A stretch of 64,000 bases of DNA from CAYOPZ01 sp964406005 (lineage in GTDB: Bacteria; Bacteroidota; Bacteroidia; Bacteroidales; SM23-62): assembly GCA_964406005.1 (NCBI GenBank), contig CAYOPZ010000008.1:28581-92580 (forward strand). The letters run 5' to 3'. The notes beneath the pieces were generated by a model, which saw nothing but the letters and a program-made list of their open reading frames with translations, had not been told where the DNA came from and ran no database searches. Below are positions 24,919 through 33,383 of this stretch, piece after piece. The translations under genes were made by a program, and so were the position numbers. Position 1 is the stretch's first letter, and each line of letters starts with the position of its first letter.

Positions 24919-26559
24919 TCATTCGAGGATGGAATCTATCAATTCCTTCGTATACGCGGTACCGGGCCTGTGAAAAAGATCGTCCGTGTTTCCCGATTCC
25001 ACAAGCCGCCCGTCTCTCATCACAATGATCCTGTCGGACATGTATCTGACCACTGCCAGGTCATGGGAAATGAAAAGATAGGTCAATCCGAATGAATCTT
25101 TCAATTCGTTGAGGAGATCGAGGATCTGTGCCTGCACGGTAACATCGAGGGAAGAAACGGATTCATCGCAGATAACAAGCTGCGGATTTGCCGCCAGCGC
25201 CCGTGCAATGCCTATCCTTTGCCTCTGTCCGCCGGAAAACTCATGTGCGTAACGGTGAAAGTGCTCCTGCGAGAGGCCCACTTTTTCGAGAAGGTCCCGT
25301 GCTGCCTTTTCACGTTCGGACTTTTTCCCGTTCAGCCCGTGGACCCTCATCACCTCGGTAAGCACATTCCCGATACGGATTCCGGGGTTGAGGGAGGAAA
25401 AGGGATCCTGGAAGATGAACTGTACATTCCGCCGGTATTCCGTCAATTTCCTTCCGTTCCAGTCAAGAATGGATTCTCCTTTGAAAAGTATGTCTCCTTT
25501 CCGGGACCGGATCAGGCTGATGACGGTCCTGCCGAGCGTGGATTTCCCGCACCCGGATTCCCCGATCAGCCCGAGCGTTTCTCCTGCTTCAATGTGAAAG
25601 CTTATCCGGTCCACTGCATGAAGGCTTTCAACGGTTTTTCCGAAGAGGTTTTTCCTGACGGTATAGCTTGCCTGGAGATTTCTCACTTCCAGCAGGGGAG
25701 GAAGGGGTGTGTAATGCCGGGTTTTTCCCGGGGGGACTGCAGGAACGGGAGCCCCTGCATTCCTTGATCCCTGTGAAGGCCTGCATGCAAGAAGTTCCCT
25801 TGTATAGGGATGCCCGGGTTTACTGAAGATCTTTTCCGTGCTTCCCTGCTCGAGGATCTTTCCCCGGTACATGACCAGTGCGGCGTCACAAACCGAACGG
25901 ACAACGCCCAGGTCATGGGATATGAAGAGCAGGCTCATACTGCGTTTCCGGCGTATCCCGCTAAGGAGTTCCAGTATTTTTTTCTGGACCGTCAAATCCA
26001 GCGCGGTGGTCGGTTCGTCCGCGATCAGTATTTCCGGGTTGCCCGCCAGGGCGATGGCGATCATTATCCGCTGTCTCTGTCCTCCGGAAAGCTGGTGAGG
26101 ATACTTATCATAAAAGGGCCGGGCTGCAGGAAGATTGACCTCTTCCAGAAGTTCAATAGTCTTTGAAAAGGCCTGCTTTCCCTTTATATCCTGGTGAAGC
26201 CGGACGGCCTCGGACACCTGTTCTCCGCATTTCATCGTCGGGTTCAGGCTGCTCATGGGTTCCTGGAAAACCATTGCGGCAATCCGGCCCCTCCAGGATT
26301 CGATCTCCTTTTCATGAAGCTTACCGAGGTCCGTCTGTTTCCCTCCTTCGGCCGTATACAGGATGCGGCCCGCGATCATTTCCATACTCTGCGGAAGAAG
26401 CCCCAGAAGGGAAAGGGCCGTAACGGTTTTTCCCGATCCCGATTCCCCCACGATACCGAGCGAATCACCCCTGTCAAGGTGAAAGGAGATGTCCTCCACG
26501 ATTTTCCTCGCCCGGTCCTGTTGTCCGTATTCTATGGTAAGGTCCTTAACGTCGAGCAT
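24919..26559 (-). CDS. fused oligopeptide/dipeptide ABC transporter ATPase (DppD-DppF type)
   Basis: The 546-residue protein carries two ABC ATPase domains in tandem, each of the peptide/nickel uptake family. Domain 1 has Walker A GESGSGKT, signature LSGGQRQRIMIAIAL and Walker B ILIADEPTTALD. Domain 2 has GESGCGKS, FSGGQRQRIGIARAL and LVICDESVSSLD. Both have the C-terminal extension typical of oligopeptide ATPases. No permease or binding-protein gene adjoins it; in Bacteroidota such fused ATPases are often encoded away from their permeases. The substrate is inferred to be peptides. Confidence 0.92.
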   Translation of the reverse strand: MLDVKDLTIEYGQQDRARKIVEDISFHLDRGDSLGIVGESGSGKTVTALSLLGLLPQSMEMIAGRILYTAEGGKQTDLGKLHEKEIESWRGRIAAMVFQEPMSSLNPTMKCGEQVSEAVRLHQDIKGKQAFSKTIELLEEVNLPAARPFYDKYPHQLSGGQRQRIMIAIALAGNPEILIADEPTTALDLTVQKKILELLSGIRRKRSMSLLFISHDLGVVRSVCDAALVMYRGKILEQGSTEKIFSKPGHPYTRELLACRPSQGSRNAGAPVPAVPPGKTRHYTPLPPLLEVRNLQASYTVRKNLFGKTVESLHAVDRISFHIEAGETLGLIGESGCGKSTLGRTVISLIRSRKGDILFKGESILDWNGRKLTEYRRNVQFIFQDPFSSLNPGIRIGNVLTEVMRVHGLNGKKSEREKAARDLLEKVGLSQEHFHRYAHEFSGGQRQRIGIARALAANPQLVICDESVSSLDVTVQAQILDLLNELKDSFGLTYLFISHDLAVVRYMSDRIIVMRDGRLVESGNTDDLFHRPGTAYTKELIDSILE

Positions 26560-26564
26560 GGCGG

Positions 26565-27029
26565 TCAGCCGGCTGGTTTAATTTTTCGGATTGTCACTTT
26601 ATTGCCTTCCAGGCTGGCTTCCCAGTCCGGGTTCAGTATTTTTTGCGCGTACCTGTAGTAGAGTCTTGAACGTATGGAAGCCGACTGTGTCTCATGTTCG
26701 TCCTTGAATTCACCCGTGAATTCATAGGTGTCTGAATGGATATGATTGGAATGGTATATCCTGATGATCTCAATGACCGTAGCGATAATGCGGTAAATCT
26801 CACCGCGGTTTGTCTCGGAATATTCATCTTCGAATTCATCGCTCAGAACACCGAAATTTATAATATTGCCCAGGTAATTATCCCTTTTCTTCCCGAACCT
26901 GACTTCGTAGGTCAGGCCACTCTCCGTAATAAAGTAATAGGTATCACCGCTCTGGATTTCCGGCACCTCTATATTATAGGGCGGAGAGGAGGGGCTGTAA
27001 TTTTCTCTGAACAGTGAATTTGCAGACAT
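26565..27029 (-). CDS. uncharacterised 154-aa protein, weak DUF6934 resemblance
   Basis: A soluble, acidic protein with no signal peptide or membrane segment. The middle (SETNRGEIYRIIATVIEIIRIYHSNH) and the end (SIRSRLYYRYAQKILNPDWEASLEGNKVTIRKI) recall the DUF6934 family of Bacteroidota, including the characteristic ATV-helix and the RSRLY motif. It lies 18 bp after radA and 5 bp before the fused ABC ATPase on the same strand, so it is probably co-transcribed with both. No function is known; the family match is by eye. Confidence 0.6.
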   Translation of the reverse strand: MSANSLFRENYSPSSPPYNIEVPEIQSGDTYYFITESGLTYEVRFGKKRDNYLGNIINFGVLSDEFEDEYSETNRGEIYRIIATVIEIIRIYHSNHIHSDTYEFTGEFKDEHETQSASIRSRLYYRYAQKILNPDWEASLEGNKVTIRKIKPAG

Positions 27030-27047
27030 ATTTCGAATTTAGGATAA

Positions 27048-28400
27048 TTATCCAAACAATTGTTTGAAAACCTCCTCTACCCCTGATACAAATATTATTC
27101 CTGTTTTGTACCTGGCCTGATCGAGCCCCCTGCGATTGTACCCGGAGATATAAATGGACTTCAATCCGAGTTTTTCCGCTTCTGCGATCCGCTGCTCTAT
27201 CCGGTTTACGGGCCGGACCTCTCCGGAAAGTCCCACTTCGGCCGCAAAACACAATTGTCTTTCGACCGGAATGTCCGTGCTGGAAGATAATATGGCCACG
27301 GTCACCGCAAGGTCAATGGCCGGATCGTCAATCCTGATCCCTCCTGTAATGTTAAGAAAGACATCCTTGGCCCCCAGGCGGAAACCTGCTTTTTTTTCAA
27401 GTACTGCAAGGATCATATGCAGTCTCCGGAGATCGAACCCGGTGCAGGACCGCTGAGGGGTCCCGTACACTGCACTGCTTACAAGCGCCTGTACTTCGAT
27501 CAGGCAGGGTCTGTTCCCGTTCAGTGTGGCTGCAATGGCCCTTCCGCTCATTTTCTCTCCGGGAGGGGAAATCAGGATTTCCGAAGGATTTTTGACCTGA
27601 AGCAGTCCCCTGCCTGTCATTTCAAATATTCCGAGTTCCGAGGTGGCGCCGAAGCGGTTCTTGCTGGCACGAAGGATGCGGTATGCATGATGCTGGTCCC
27701 CTTCGAACTGGAGAACCACATCCACAATGTGCTCGAGTACCTTTGGACCGGCGAGGTGACCTTCCTTGTTGATATGCCCGATCAGTATGACCGGGATGGC
27801 ACGGTCTTTTGTATACTGCAGGATTCGTGTGGTACATTCCCGGATCTGGGAAATGGTTCCAGCGGAGGATTCCAGGGATTCTGTATATATGGTCTGGATC
27901 GAATCGATGACAAGCAGGTCTGGTTCCAGTTTCCCGATCTGTGCGAGTATACTTTCCAGGCAGGTATCGTTCAGCACATAGCAGCGGTCATGCAGCTTGC
28001 CGATCCTGTCTGCCCTGATCCGGATCTGTTCGGCGCTCTCCTCGCCTGACAGGTACAGGATCTTGCGGGTTTTTACCAGGAGCGCTATCTGCAGGGCAAG
28101 CGTGGATTTTCCGATGCCCGGTTCGCCGCCGACAAGCACCATTGAACCGGGAACCAGTCCCCCCCCGAGAAGGCGGTCGAACTCTTCCAGCCCGGTTTTC
28201 AGCCGTTGTTGTGCAACGGACCGGATGCCGGTGATTTGCTGTGGAGGGACGCCGGCAGGATTCTCCTGTCTGCTTCCCTCTTTGACCATGACCTCTTCGG
28301 TGTAGGTATTCCATTCATTGCAGGAGGGACAGCGACCGATCCATTTTGCGGAATGCGCGCCGCAATTCTGGCAGACATAATCTGTCTTTGTTTTGCCCAT
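27048..28400 (-). CDS. radA: DNA repair protein RadA
   Basis: RadA is a RecA-like helicase that promotes branch migration during recombination. The ATG at 28400 is chosen because MGKTKTDYVCQNCG opens the family directly, with the C4 zinc finger (CQNCGAHSAKWIGRCPSC). The upstream extension to 28526 only repeats the coding region of rfaE2 in another frame. Walker A is GEPGIGKST, the RadA-specific KNRFG motif is present (ASKNRFGATSELG), and the C-terminal Lon-like domain follows (RSCTGFDLRRLHMILAVLEKK). It is encoded immediately after rfaE2 with no spacer. Confidence 0.95.
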   Translation of the reverse strand: MGKTKTDYVCQNCGAHSAKWIGRCPSCNEWNTYTEEVMVKEGSRQENPAGVPPQQITGIRSVAQQRLKTGLEEFDRLLGGGLVPGSMVLVGGEPGIGKSTLALQIALLVKTRKILYLSGEESAEQIRIRADRIGKLHDRCYVLNDTCLESILAQIGKLEPDLLVIDSIQTIYTESLESSAGTISQIRECTTRILQYTKDRAIPVILIGHINKEGHLAGPKVLEHIVDVVLQFEGDQHHAYRILRASKNRFGATSELGIFEMTGRGLLQVKNPSEILISPPGEKMSGRAIAATLNGNRPCLIEVQALVSSAVYGTPQRSCTGFDLRRLHMILAVLEKKAGFRLGAKDVFLNITGGIRIDDPAIDLAVTVAILSSSTDIPVERQLCFAAEVGLSGEVRPVNRIEQRIAEAEKLGLKSIYISGYNRRGLDQARYKTGIIFVSGVEEVFKQLFG

Positions 28401-28401
28401 C

Positions 28402-28923
28402 TCAGGTGTTTTGACCGTCCTTTTTTCCGGCTGAGCCAAGGATCCTGTCGTAAATGGCGCTTGTTGAAAATCCCTCCACAAAAGGCATGGTAAGCACCTT
28501 CCCTCCCCTTTCCAGGACAATGTCATAACCGATGATGTCTTCCATGTTCGTATAATCCCCGCCTTTTACGAGTATATCCGGTAAAAGCATCTGCAGCAAT
28601 TCATAAGGTGTGTCTTCGGAAAAAAGCACCAGGTAGTCCACGAACTCGCAGGCGGCCAGGGTCAGTGCCCTTGACTCTTCGTCCACAGCCGGGCGGTTCC
28701 CGCCTTTTATTCGTCTTACGGAGCCGTCACTGTTCAGCCCGATGACAAAAACATCACCCAGGTCGGAAGCATTGGCAAGGTACTCGATATGTCCGCGATG
28801 CAGAATGTCAAAACAGCCGTTCGTGAATACGATTTTCCTGCCGGCTTCCCTTTCTTTGTCGAGAATGCCGGCAAGTTTTTCACGGGGCAGGATCTTGGAC
28901 CTGATTTTGTCGATTGAGTGCAT
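28402..28923 (-). CDS. rfaE2: D-glycero-beta-D-manno-heptose 1-phosphate adenylyltransferase
   Basis: The enzyme makes ADP-heptose for the lipopolysaccharide core. The 173-residue single-domain protein corresponds to the C-terminal half of HldE: the nucleotidyltransferase signature IVFTNGCFDILHRGHIEYLANASDLGD, then GLNSDGSVRRIKGGNRPAVDE and LLPDILVKGGDYTNMEDIIG. The kinase half is not in this window. It overlaps the end of the upstream membrane-protein gene by about 44 bp and abuts radA. The overlap suggests tight co-expression. Confidence 0.93.
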   Translation of the reverse strand: MHSIDKIRSKILPREKLAGILDKEREAGRKIVFTNGCFDILHRGHIEYLANASDLGDVFVIGLNSDGSVRRIKGGNRPAVDEESRALTLAACEFVDYLVLFSEDTPYELLQMLLPDILVKGGDYTNMEDIIGYDIVLERGGKVLTMPFVEGFSTSAIYDRILGSAGKKDGQNT

Positions 28924-29953
28924 TTTCTGTTACCGGTTTTGATTCGGACGGGGCTGTTTTCCTGTTGACGGAAAACAGGAGCATCATGGATGTCAGTCCG
29001 AGTAAAATTAACATTATGGATTGCGCACCGTGCGTGATCGTCGCATAGGTGAGCCCTTCTTCTTTGGGTATGGAATAAAGGGTAAGACCGAGGGTCACAA
29101 TGTAGTGATATGCCCCTATACCGCTCTGTACGGGGGCAATAAACCCGAATGAACCGATGACAAGGACGAAAAGTGCGTCTATCAATTGCAGTTTCGAGGT
29201 TGCCGGAAGCGAAAACAGGGCTGCATACGTCATCAGCCAGTAACTGCCCCAGATGATGATGGAATGAAAAACAAAGTTCCATCTTTTTTTCATGGTGTAT
29301 ATTGTTTTAAGTCCGTCCATGATACCCTTAATGAAGGATTTTATTTTCTTTATGACCCTGATCCTTGACAATCGGGCCCGGAATATAAAATAAATTACCA
29401 GCATTGCCAGAAGGCTTCCTGCAATGATCAGCAGAAGGATCAGGGTACCTCCTGTCGAGCCGTTCAGTTTTTCCACAAGGGGAAGGTACAGGTTGTCCAT
29501 GATAAAAGTCCCGAAAAAGTCAAAACGGCCGATGATCAGTACCAATAAGAGTAAAAATACCATGAAAAGGTCCGTGACACGTTCGACAATAACGGTCCCG
29601 AATAATTTGTCCACAGGTATTTTTTCAGCTTTGGACAGTGAAGCGCAGCGGGTGAGCTCACCCAGCCTCGGGAATACAAAATTTGCGAGATACCCTGTAT
29701 TCAGTGAAAAAAAACTGTTCAGAAAGGAAGGGCTGCAGCCCAGTGGTTCTATCAGGAGATTCCAGCGCCAGGCCCTGCTGAGCAGGGAAATAAATCCGAA
29801 CATAAGGTACAGGAGGATGAATCCGTAACGGGCATGCAGCAAATCATTCCACAACACATTAAGGTCTATGCCCCTGAAAGCGAAATACAACAGGACAATC
29901 CCGATGGACAGGAAGATCAGAAAACGCAAGACTTTGAAAAAGGTCTTTTTCAA
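28880..29953 (-). CDS. LPG synthase/flippase-like (UPF0104) membrane protein
   Basis: An integral membrane protein with about eight hydrophobic segments and the family motif SRAWRWNLLIEPLG, NTGYLANFVFPRLGELTRCASLSK and FGTVIVERVTDL, as in the lysylphosphatidylglycerol synthase transmembrane domain family. It lacks the soluble aminoacyl transfer domain, so it is better seen as a lipid flippase-like protein. The start is uncertain: a longer frame to 30046 would overlap panD by 86 bp, so the TTG at 29953 (then KKTFFKVLRFLIFLSIG), 7 bp after the panD stop, is preferred. The downstream rfaE2 gene overlaps its end. Confidence 0.8.
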   Translation of the reverse strand: MKKTFFKVLRFLIFLSIGIVLLYFAFRGIDLNVLWNDLLHARYGFILLYLMFGFISLLSRAWRWNLLIEPLGCSPSFLNSFFSLNTGYLANFVFPRLGELTRCASLSKAEKIPVDKLFGTVIVERVTDLFMVFLLLLVLIIGRFDFFGTFIMDNLYLPLVEKLNGSTGGTLILLLIIAGSLLAMLVIYFIFRARLSRIRVIKKIKSFIKGIMDGLKTIYTMKKRWNFVFHSIIIWGSYWLMTYAALFSLPATSKLQLIDALFVLVIGSFGFIAPVQSGIGAYHYIVTLGLTLYSIPKEEGLTYATITHGAQSIMLILLGLTSMMLLFSVNRKTAPSESKPVTENALNRQNQVQDPAP

Positions 29954-29960
29954 GGAAGGA

Positions 29961-30314
29961 TCAATTGTCGGGTTTGTTGGTCGCAGTATCGGGGAATATG
30001 ATCGTCGGCTCAAAGGATTTCGCTTCCTCGAAATCCATAGATGCATAAGAGATTATGATAATTACATCACCGACCGCTACCTTTCTTGCCGCAGGACCGT
30101 TCATACAGATCACTCCGGTACCTCTTTCCCCGGTGATCACATAAGTTTCCAGCCGTTCACCGTTGTTGATATTAACGATCTGCACTTTCTCCCCGGCGAT
30201 GATATTGGCGGCATCCATAAGATCTTCATCAATGGTGATGCTGCCTACGTAATGGAGGACAGCCTCCGTTACGGTCACCATATGGATTTTGGATTTGACA
30301 ACTTCGATATTCAT
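29961..30314 (-). CDS. panD: aspartate 1-decarboxylase precursor
   Basis: PanD converts aspartate to beta-alanine for pantothenate and coenzyme A. The 117-residue proenzyme has the self-cleavage site in YVGSITID, where the Gly-Ser bond breaks and the Ser becomes the pyruvoyl cofactor. The motif NGERLETYVITGERGTGVICMNGPAARK is also conserved. It lies 12 bp after panC on the same strand, so both beta-alanine supply and its condensation with pantoate are encoded together. Confidence 0.96.
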   Translation of the reverse strand: MNIEVVKSKIHMVTVTEAVLHYVGSITIDEDLMDAANIIAGEKVQIVNINNGERLETYVITGERGTGVICMNGPAARKVAVGDVIIIISYASMDFEEAKSFEPTIIFPDTATNKPDN

Positions 30315-30326
30315 AACCCGGCAAAG

Positions 30327-31172
30327 TTAAAAAGAAATATTCATATTATCTATCAGCCTGACGGCTCCGCACCGGACCGCGATACAGGCCCTGGAACGAC
30401 CGGGGCCGTCCCCGTCCCGTTTGGCATTAAGATGCTCCTCGTCGACGATTTCAAAGTATTCCACTTCAAGCAGGGGCTCTGCGTTAATGGTCCGGATAAC
30501 AAATTCCCTTATTTCACTGACCGTATGCAGGGGGGGCATTTCCACAGCACGCATCAGGGTCATGGGGATCAGGGCGGCGGCTTTCCTTTCGGAACGGGAT
30601 AAAAGCCGGTTTCTTGAGCTCATGGCAAGTCCGTCGCTTTCCCTGACAACGGGACATGCAATAATCTCCACGGGCATATCCAGGGATCTGACCAGGTAAC
30701 GGACGATCACGAGTTGCTGGAAGTCTTTTTCACCGAAATAGGCTTTGTCGGGCCCGACCACAGACAGGAGCCTGGTTACGATCTGGGCCACTCCGTTGAA
30801 ATGCCCGGGACGGAACCTGCCTTCCATGGTTTTATCAAGGTCCCCGAAATCAAATGTGCGCCTGTCCTGTTCAGGATACATCTCGCCGGCAGAAGGTGCA
30901 AAAACCATATCGCATGCCAGTTTCCCCAGCATCCCGAGGTCACCTTCAAGGTTCCGGGGATATCTTCTGAAATCCGATTCTTCATTGAACTGGGTGGGAT
31001 TGACAAAGATGCTGACAACCGTCACTTCGTTTTCTTTTATTGAGCGGCGGATCAGAGACAGATGACCTTCATGAAGCGCTCCCATGGTGGGCACCAGTCC
31101 AAGGGTGTTTTTTCCGAGGCGCAGTTCCCCGATCCGGGATTTGATTTCAGGAATGGATTTCAGGACCAGCAA
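30327..31172 (-). CDS. panC: pantothenate synthetase
   Basis: PanC joins pantoate and beta-alanine using ATP. Motifs are LVPTMGALHEGHLSLIR (ATP-binding HxGH), FVNPTQFNEESDFRRYPR, FNGVAQIVTRLL, GPDKAYFGEKDFQQL and SSRNRLLS. The start is assigned to the TTG at 31172, giving MLVLKSIPEIKSRIGEL and 281 residues. A longer frame from the TTG at 31202 would place a -7 promoter box (31190-31197) inside the coding sequence. The gene is divergent from a GT5-like gene and leads into panD. Confidence 0.93.
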   Translation of the reverse strand: MLVLKSIPEIKSRIGELRLGKNTLGLVPTMGALHEGHLSLIRRSIKENEVTVVSIFVNPTQFNEESDFRRYPRNLEGDLGMLGKLACDMVFAPSAGEMYPEQDRRTFDFGDLDKTMEGRFRPGHFNGVAQIVTRLLSVVGPDKAYFGEKDFQQLVIVRYLVRSLDMPVEIIACPVVRESDGLAMSSRNRLLSRSERKAAALIPMTLMRAVEMPPLHTVSEIREFVIRTINAEPLLEVEYFEIVDEEHLNAKRDGDGPGRSRACIAVRCGAVRLIDNMNISF

Positions 31173-31189
31173 ATCATTTGATTTTACTG

Positions 31190-31197
31190 CAAAGATA
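31190..31197 (-). promoter_or_regulatory. -7 box for panC
   Basis: TATCTTTG on the minus strand is a full match to TAnnTTTG. Transcription would begin near 31183, about 11 bases before the TTG start at 31172. It decides against the longer panC frame. No clear -33 TTTG was found. Confidence 0.5.
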
Positions 31198-31265
31198 GAC
31201 AAAACCTCTGCATCGTTTGCTTGTTAATAAGCTGTTGGCAAATTCAGTAAATGAAGATTTTTTAG

Positions 31266-31273
31266 TAATTTTG
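31266..31273 (+). promoter_or_regulatory. candidate -7 box for the GT5-like gene
   Basis: TAATTTTG fits the TAnnTTTG consensus and ends 23 bp before the ATG at 31297. The -33 element is not clear. Confidence 0.35.
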
Positions 31274-31296
31274 CATGGCATTTTCGGTTTGAGCTC

Positions 31297-32121
31297 ATGA
31301 AGCAAGCTAAAATATTGTTCATTTCGCAGGAAATTGCACCCTACCTTCCCGAATCGGAAATGTCAAGGATAGGCAGGTACCTTCCTCAGGGGATCCAGGA
31401 AAAAGGACGTGAAATCCGGACTTTCATGCCAAAATACGGATCCATCAATGAACGCAGGAACCAGTTGCATGAAGTGATCAGGCTTTCCGGGATGAATCTT
31501 ATTATCAACGATACGGACCATCCGCTGATCATTAAGGTCGCTTCCATTCAATCGGCCAGGATGCAGGTTTATTTTATAGACAACGAAGATTATTTCCACA
31601 GAAAATACGTATTGAGGGATGAGAAAGGAGAGTATTTTCAGGACAATGACGAACGTGCCATCTTTTTTGCCCGGGGTGTTCTTGAAACGGTAAGAAAGCT
31701 TCGCTGGTCACCGGACATCGTTCATTGCCATGGCTGGATCACGGCGCTTATCCCTCTGTATCTGAAGAGATCGTTTATGGACGATCCCCTTTACAATAGC
31801 TCCCGGATCGTTTATTCTGTTTACAATGATGATTTTGACAAGCCCCTCAGGAAAGAATTCAAGGACAAACTGATGATTGACGGCATCAGGAAGGTTGATG
31901 TGAACGGGCTTGCACAGCCCACTTTCGAAAATCTTACCAGGCTTGCATTGAATATGTCCGATGCTGCGGTGATCGGCAGTCCGGATATCAATAAATCCAT
32001 ACTGGAATATATCAAAACGATAAATAAACCCGTTCTTGAATACAAATCGTCTGATGAGTATATCAATGCTTATTCTGACTTTTATGATGAAATACTAAAG
32101 AATGCGGTTGATGAGGAATGA
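31297..32121 (+). CDS. glycogen/starch synthase-like protein, N-terminal GT5 domain only
   Basis: The 274-residue protein matches the N-terminal half of GT5 glycogen synthases (KILFISQEIAPYL, FMPKYGSINERRNQLHEV, DNEDYFHRKYVL, WSPDIVHCHGWITALIPLYLK). The whole C-terminal Rossmann domain that binds ADP-glucose is absent, and the N-terminal KTGGL motif is replaced by PESEMSRIG. Catalysis as a glycogen synthase is therefore unlikely. Similar short proteins occur beside panC and a DUF4270 gene in other Bacteroidota, as here. The downstream lipoprotein gene overlaps its end by 20 bp. The role is unknown. Confidence 0.8.
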   Translation: MKQAKILFISQEIAPYLPESEMSRIGRYLPQGIQEKGREIRTFMPKYGSINERRNQLHEVIRLSGMNLIINDTDHPLIIKVASIQSARMQVYFIDNEDYFHRKYVLRDEKGEYFQDNDERAIFFARGVLETVRKLRWSPDIVHCHGWITALIPLYLKRSFMDDPLYNSSRIVYSVYNDDFDKPLRKEFKDKLMIDGIRKVDVNGLAQPTFENLTRLALNMSDAAVIGSPDINKSILEYIKTINKPVLEYKSSDEYINAYSDFYDEILKNAVDEE

Positions 32122-33382
32122 GCGCTTTTCCCTCCTGAAAATTGCCGGACTGTTTCTGCTCGCCGTAATGTTCTCCTGTGAGAACAAACCCGATCTGATA
32201 GGCCTGGAACTTTTACCTGACGAGGACGCCCTTCTGGTATCCTTTGACTCTCTTGAAGTCATCCAGGGATATACGGTGTACAGGGATTCCCTGGCCGGGG
32301 TTTCCAAAACCGTATATCCGTTCGGAAGCCTGGAAGATCCCTACTTCGGCATTACCCGGGCGGATATTGTGACCCAGATTCAGGCTTCGTCCTCCCAGGA
32401 CACTTTCGGCCTCAATCCGGACGTTGATTCCGTGATCATGTATTTATATTATGACAGTTATTCCGGAACTCCGACCGGTCCTTTGCAGATCCGGGCGTAT
32501 GAATATACGGAAGATCTGGAATATGATACCCTTTATTATTCAAATATGGATATCACGGGGAAATACCGCGAACCTGAGATCGGCACAGCATGGATTTCTG
32601 CGGCCGATACCGTAATCAGGATCAGGATCACGGATGATGAATTCATTAACGGAATCCTTATGGCCGAGGATTCCGTGCTGTCCAGTACGGAATATTTGCA
32701 GGACCTTGTCAAGGGGTTCTACCTTAAAAGCGGTGACCCGGGGCCGGGCGGAATCATCACCTACGTTGATTTCAACTCATACAACAACAGGCTGAGTTTT
32801 TATTATTCCAATGATGAATCCGATTCACTGGAGAAGAGTTTTCCGATAGGAAGCTTATCCCTTCATTTCAACCTTTTCAGGCATGATTATTCGGGATATC
32901 CCATTGAAGCCTTCATTGACAACGGAAAAACAGATGACAGCCTGCTGTTTGTTCAGTCCATGGCAGGGGTCACTCCCATGATCAGGCTTACCGGTATTAC
33001 CGAATGGCTCGACTCAATGCCGGTAGCCATCATTGATGCAAAACTGATCCTGCACGTTGCAGACACTTTACTTACCCAGCAGGAAAGCCGGTACTTTCCC
33101 TCTTCACTGGATTTATACCTGTTCGATAGCATATATCATTCAGGTTATGATTATTTGCTTGAACCGGGAGCGGCCGGAGGGGATTATGACGAGGATGCCA
33201 ATTCATACATACTCAACCTGAAGGTTCAGATACAAAACATTCTCCAGGGGAACGTGGAAAATCTTGAATTGTCCCTGAAACCGGCCTCACCGGATGAAAC
33301 GGTCACCAGGGTTGTGCTGTACGGCTGGAGCCAGGATCCGGATAAACGTATTCGGCTTGAAATTACTTATTTGAGGTTGTAA
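32102..33382 (+). CDS. DUF4270 family lipoprotein
   Basis: A 426-residue protein with a lipoprotein signal ending in MFSC (Cys at about residue 25), then ENKPDLIGLELLPDEDALLVSFDS, which is the standard opening of DUF4270. Conserved features include TVYPFGSLEDPYFGITRADIVTQIQ, LNPDVDSVIMYLYYDSYSG and a beta-rich C-terminus. An alternative ATG at 32111 is possible. Its start overlaps the GT5-like gene and its stop is 1 bp before glmS, so the three are translated from one message. Function is unknown; location is predicted to be the outer membrane. Confidence 0.88.
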   Translation: MRLMRNERFSLLKIAGLFLLAVMFSCENKPDLIGLELLPDEDALLVSFDSLEVIQGYTVYRDSLAGVSKTVYPFGSLEDPYFGITRADIVTQIQASSSQDTFGLNPDVDSVIMYLYYDSYSGTPTGPLQIRAYEYTEDLEYDTLYYSNMDITGKYREPEIGTAWISAADTVIRIRITDDEFINGILMAEDSVLSSTEYLQDLVKGFYLKSGDPGPGGIITYVDFNSYNNRLSFYYSNDESDSLEKSFPIGSLSLHFNLFRHDYSGYPIEAFIDNGKTDDSLLFVQSMAGVTPMIRLTGITEWLDSMPVAIIDAKLILHVADTLLTQQESRYFPSSLDLYLFDSIYHSGYDYLLEPGAAGGDYDEDANSYILNLKVQIQNILQGNVENLELSLKPASPDETVTRVVLYGWSQDPDKRIRLEITYLRL

Positions 33383-33383
33383 A

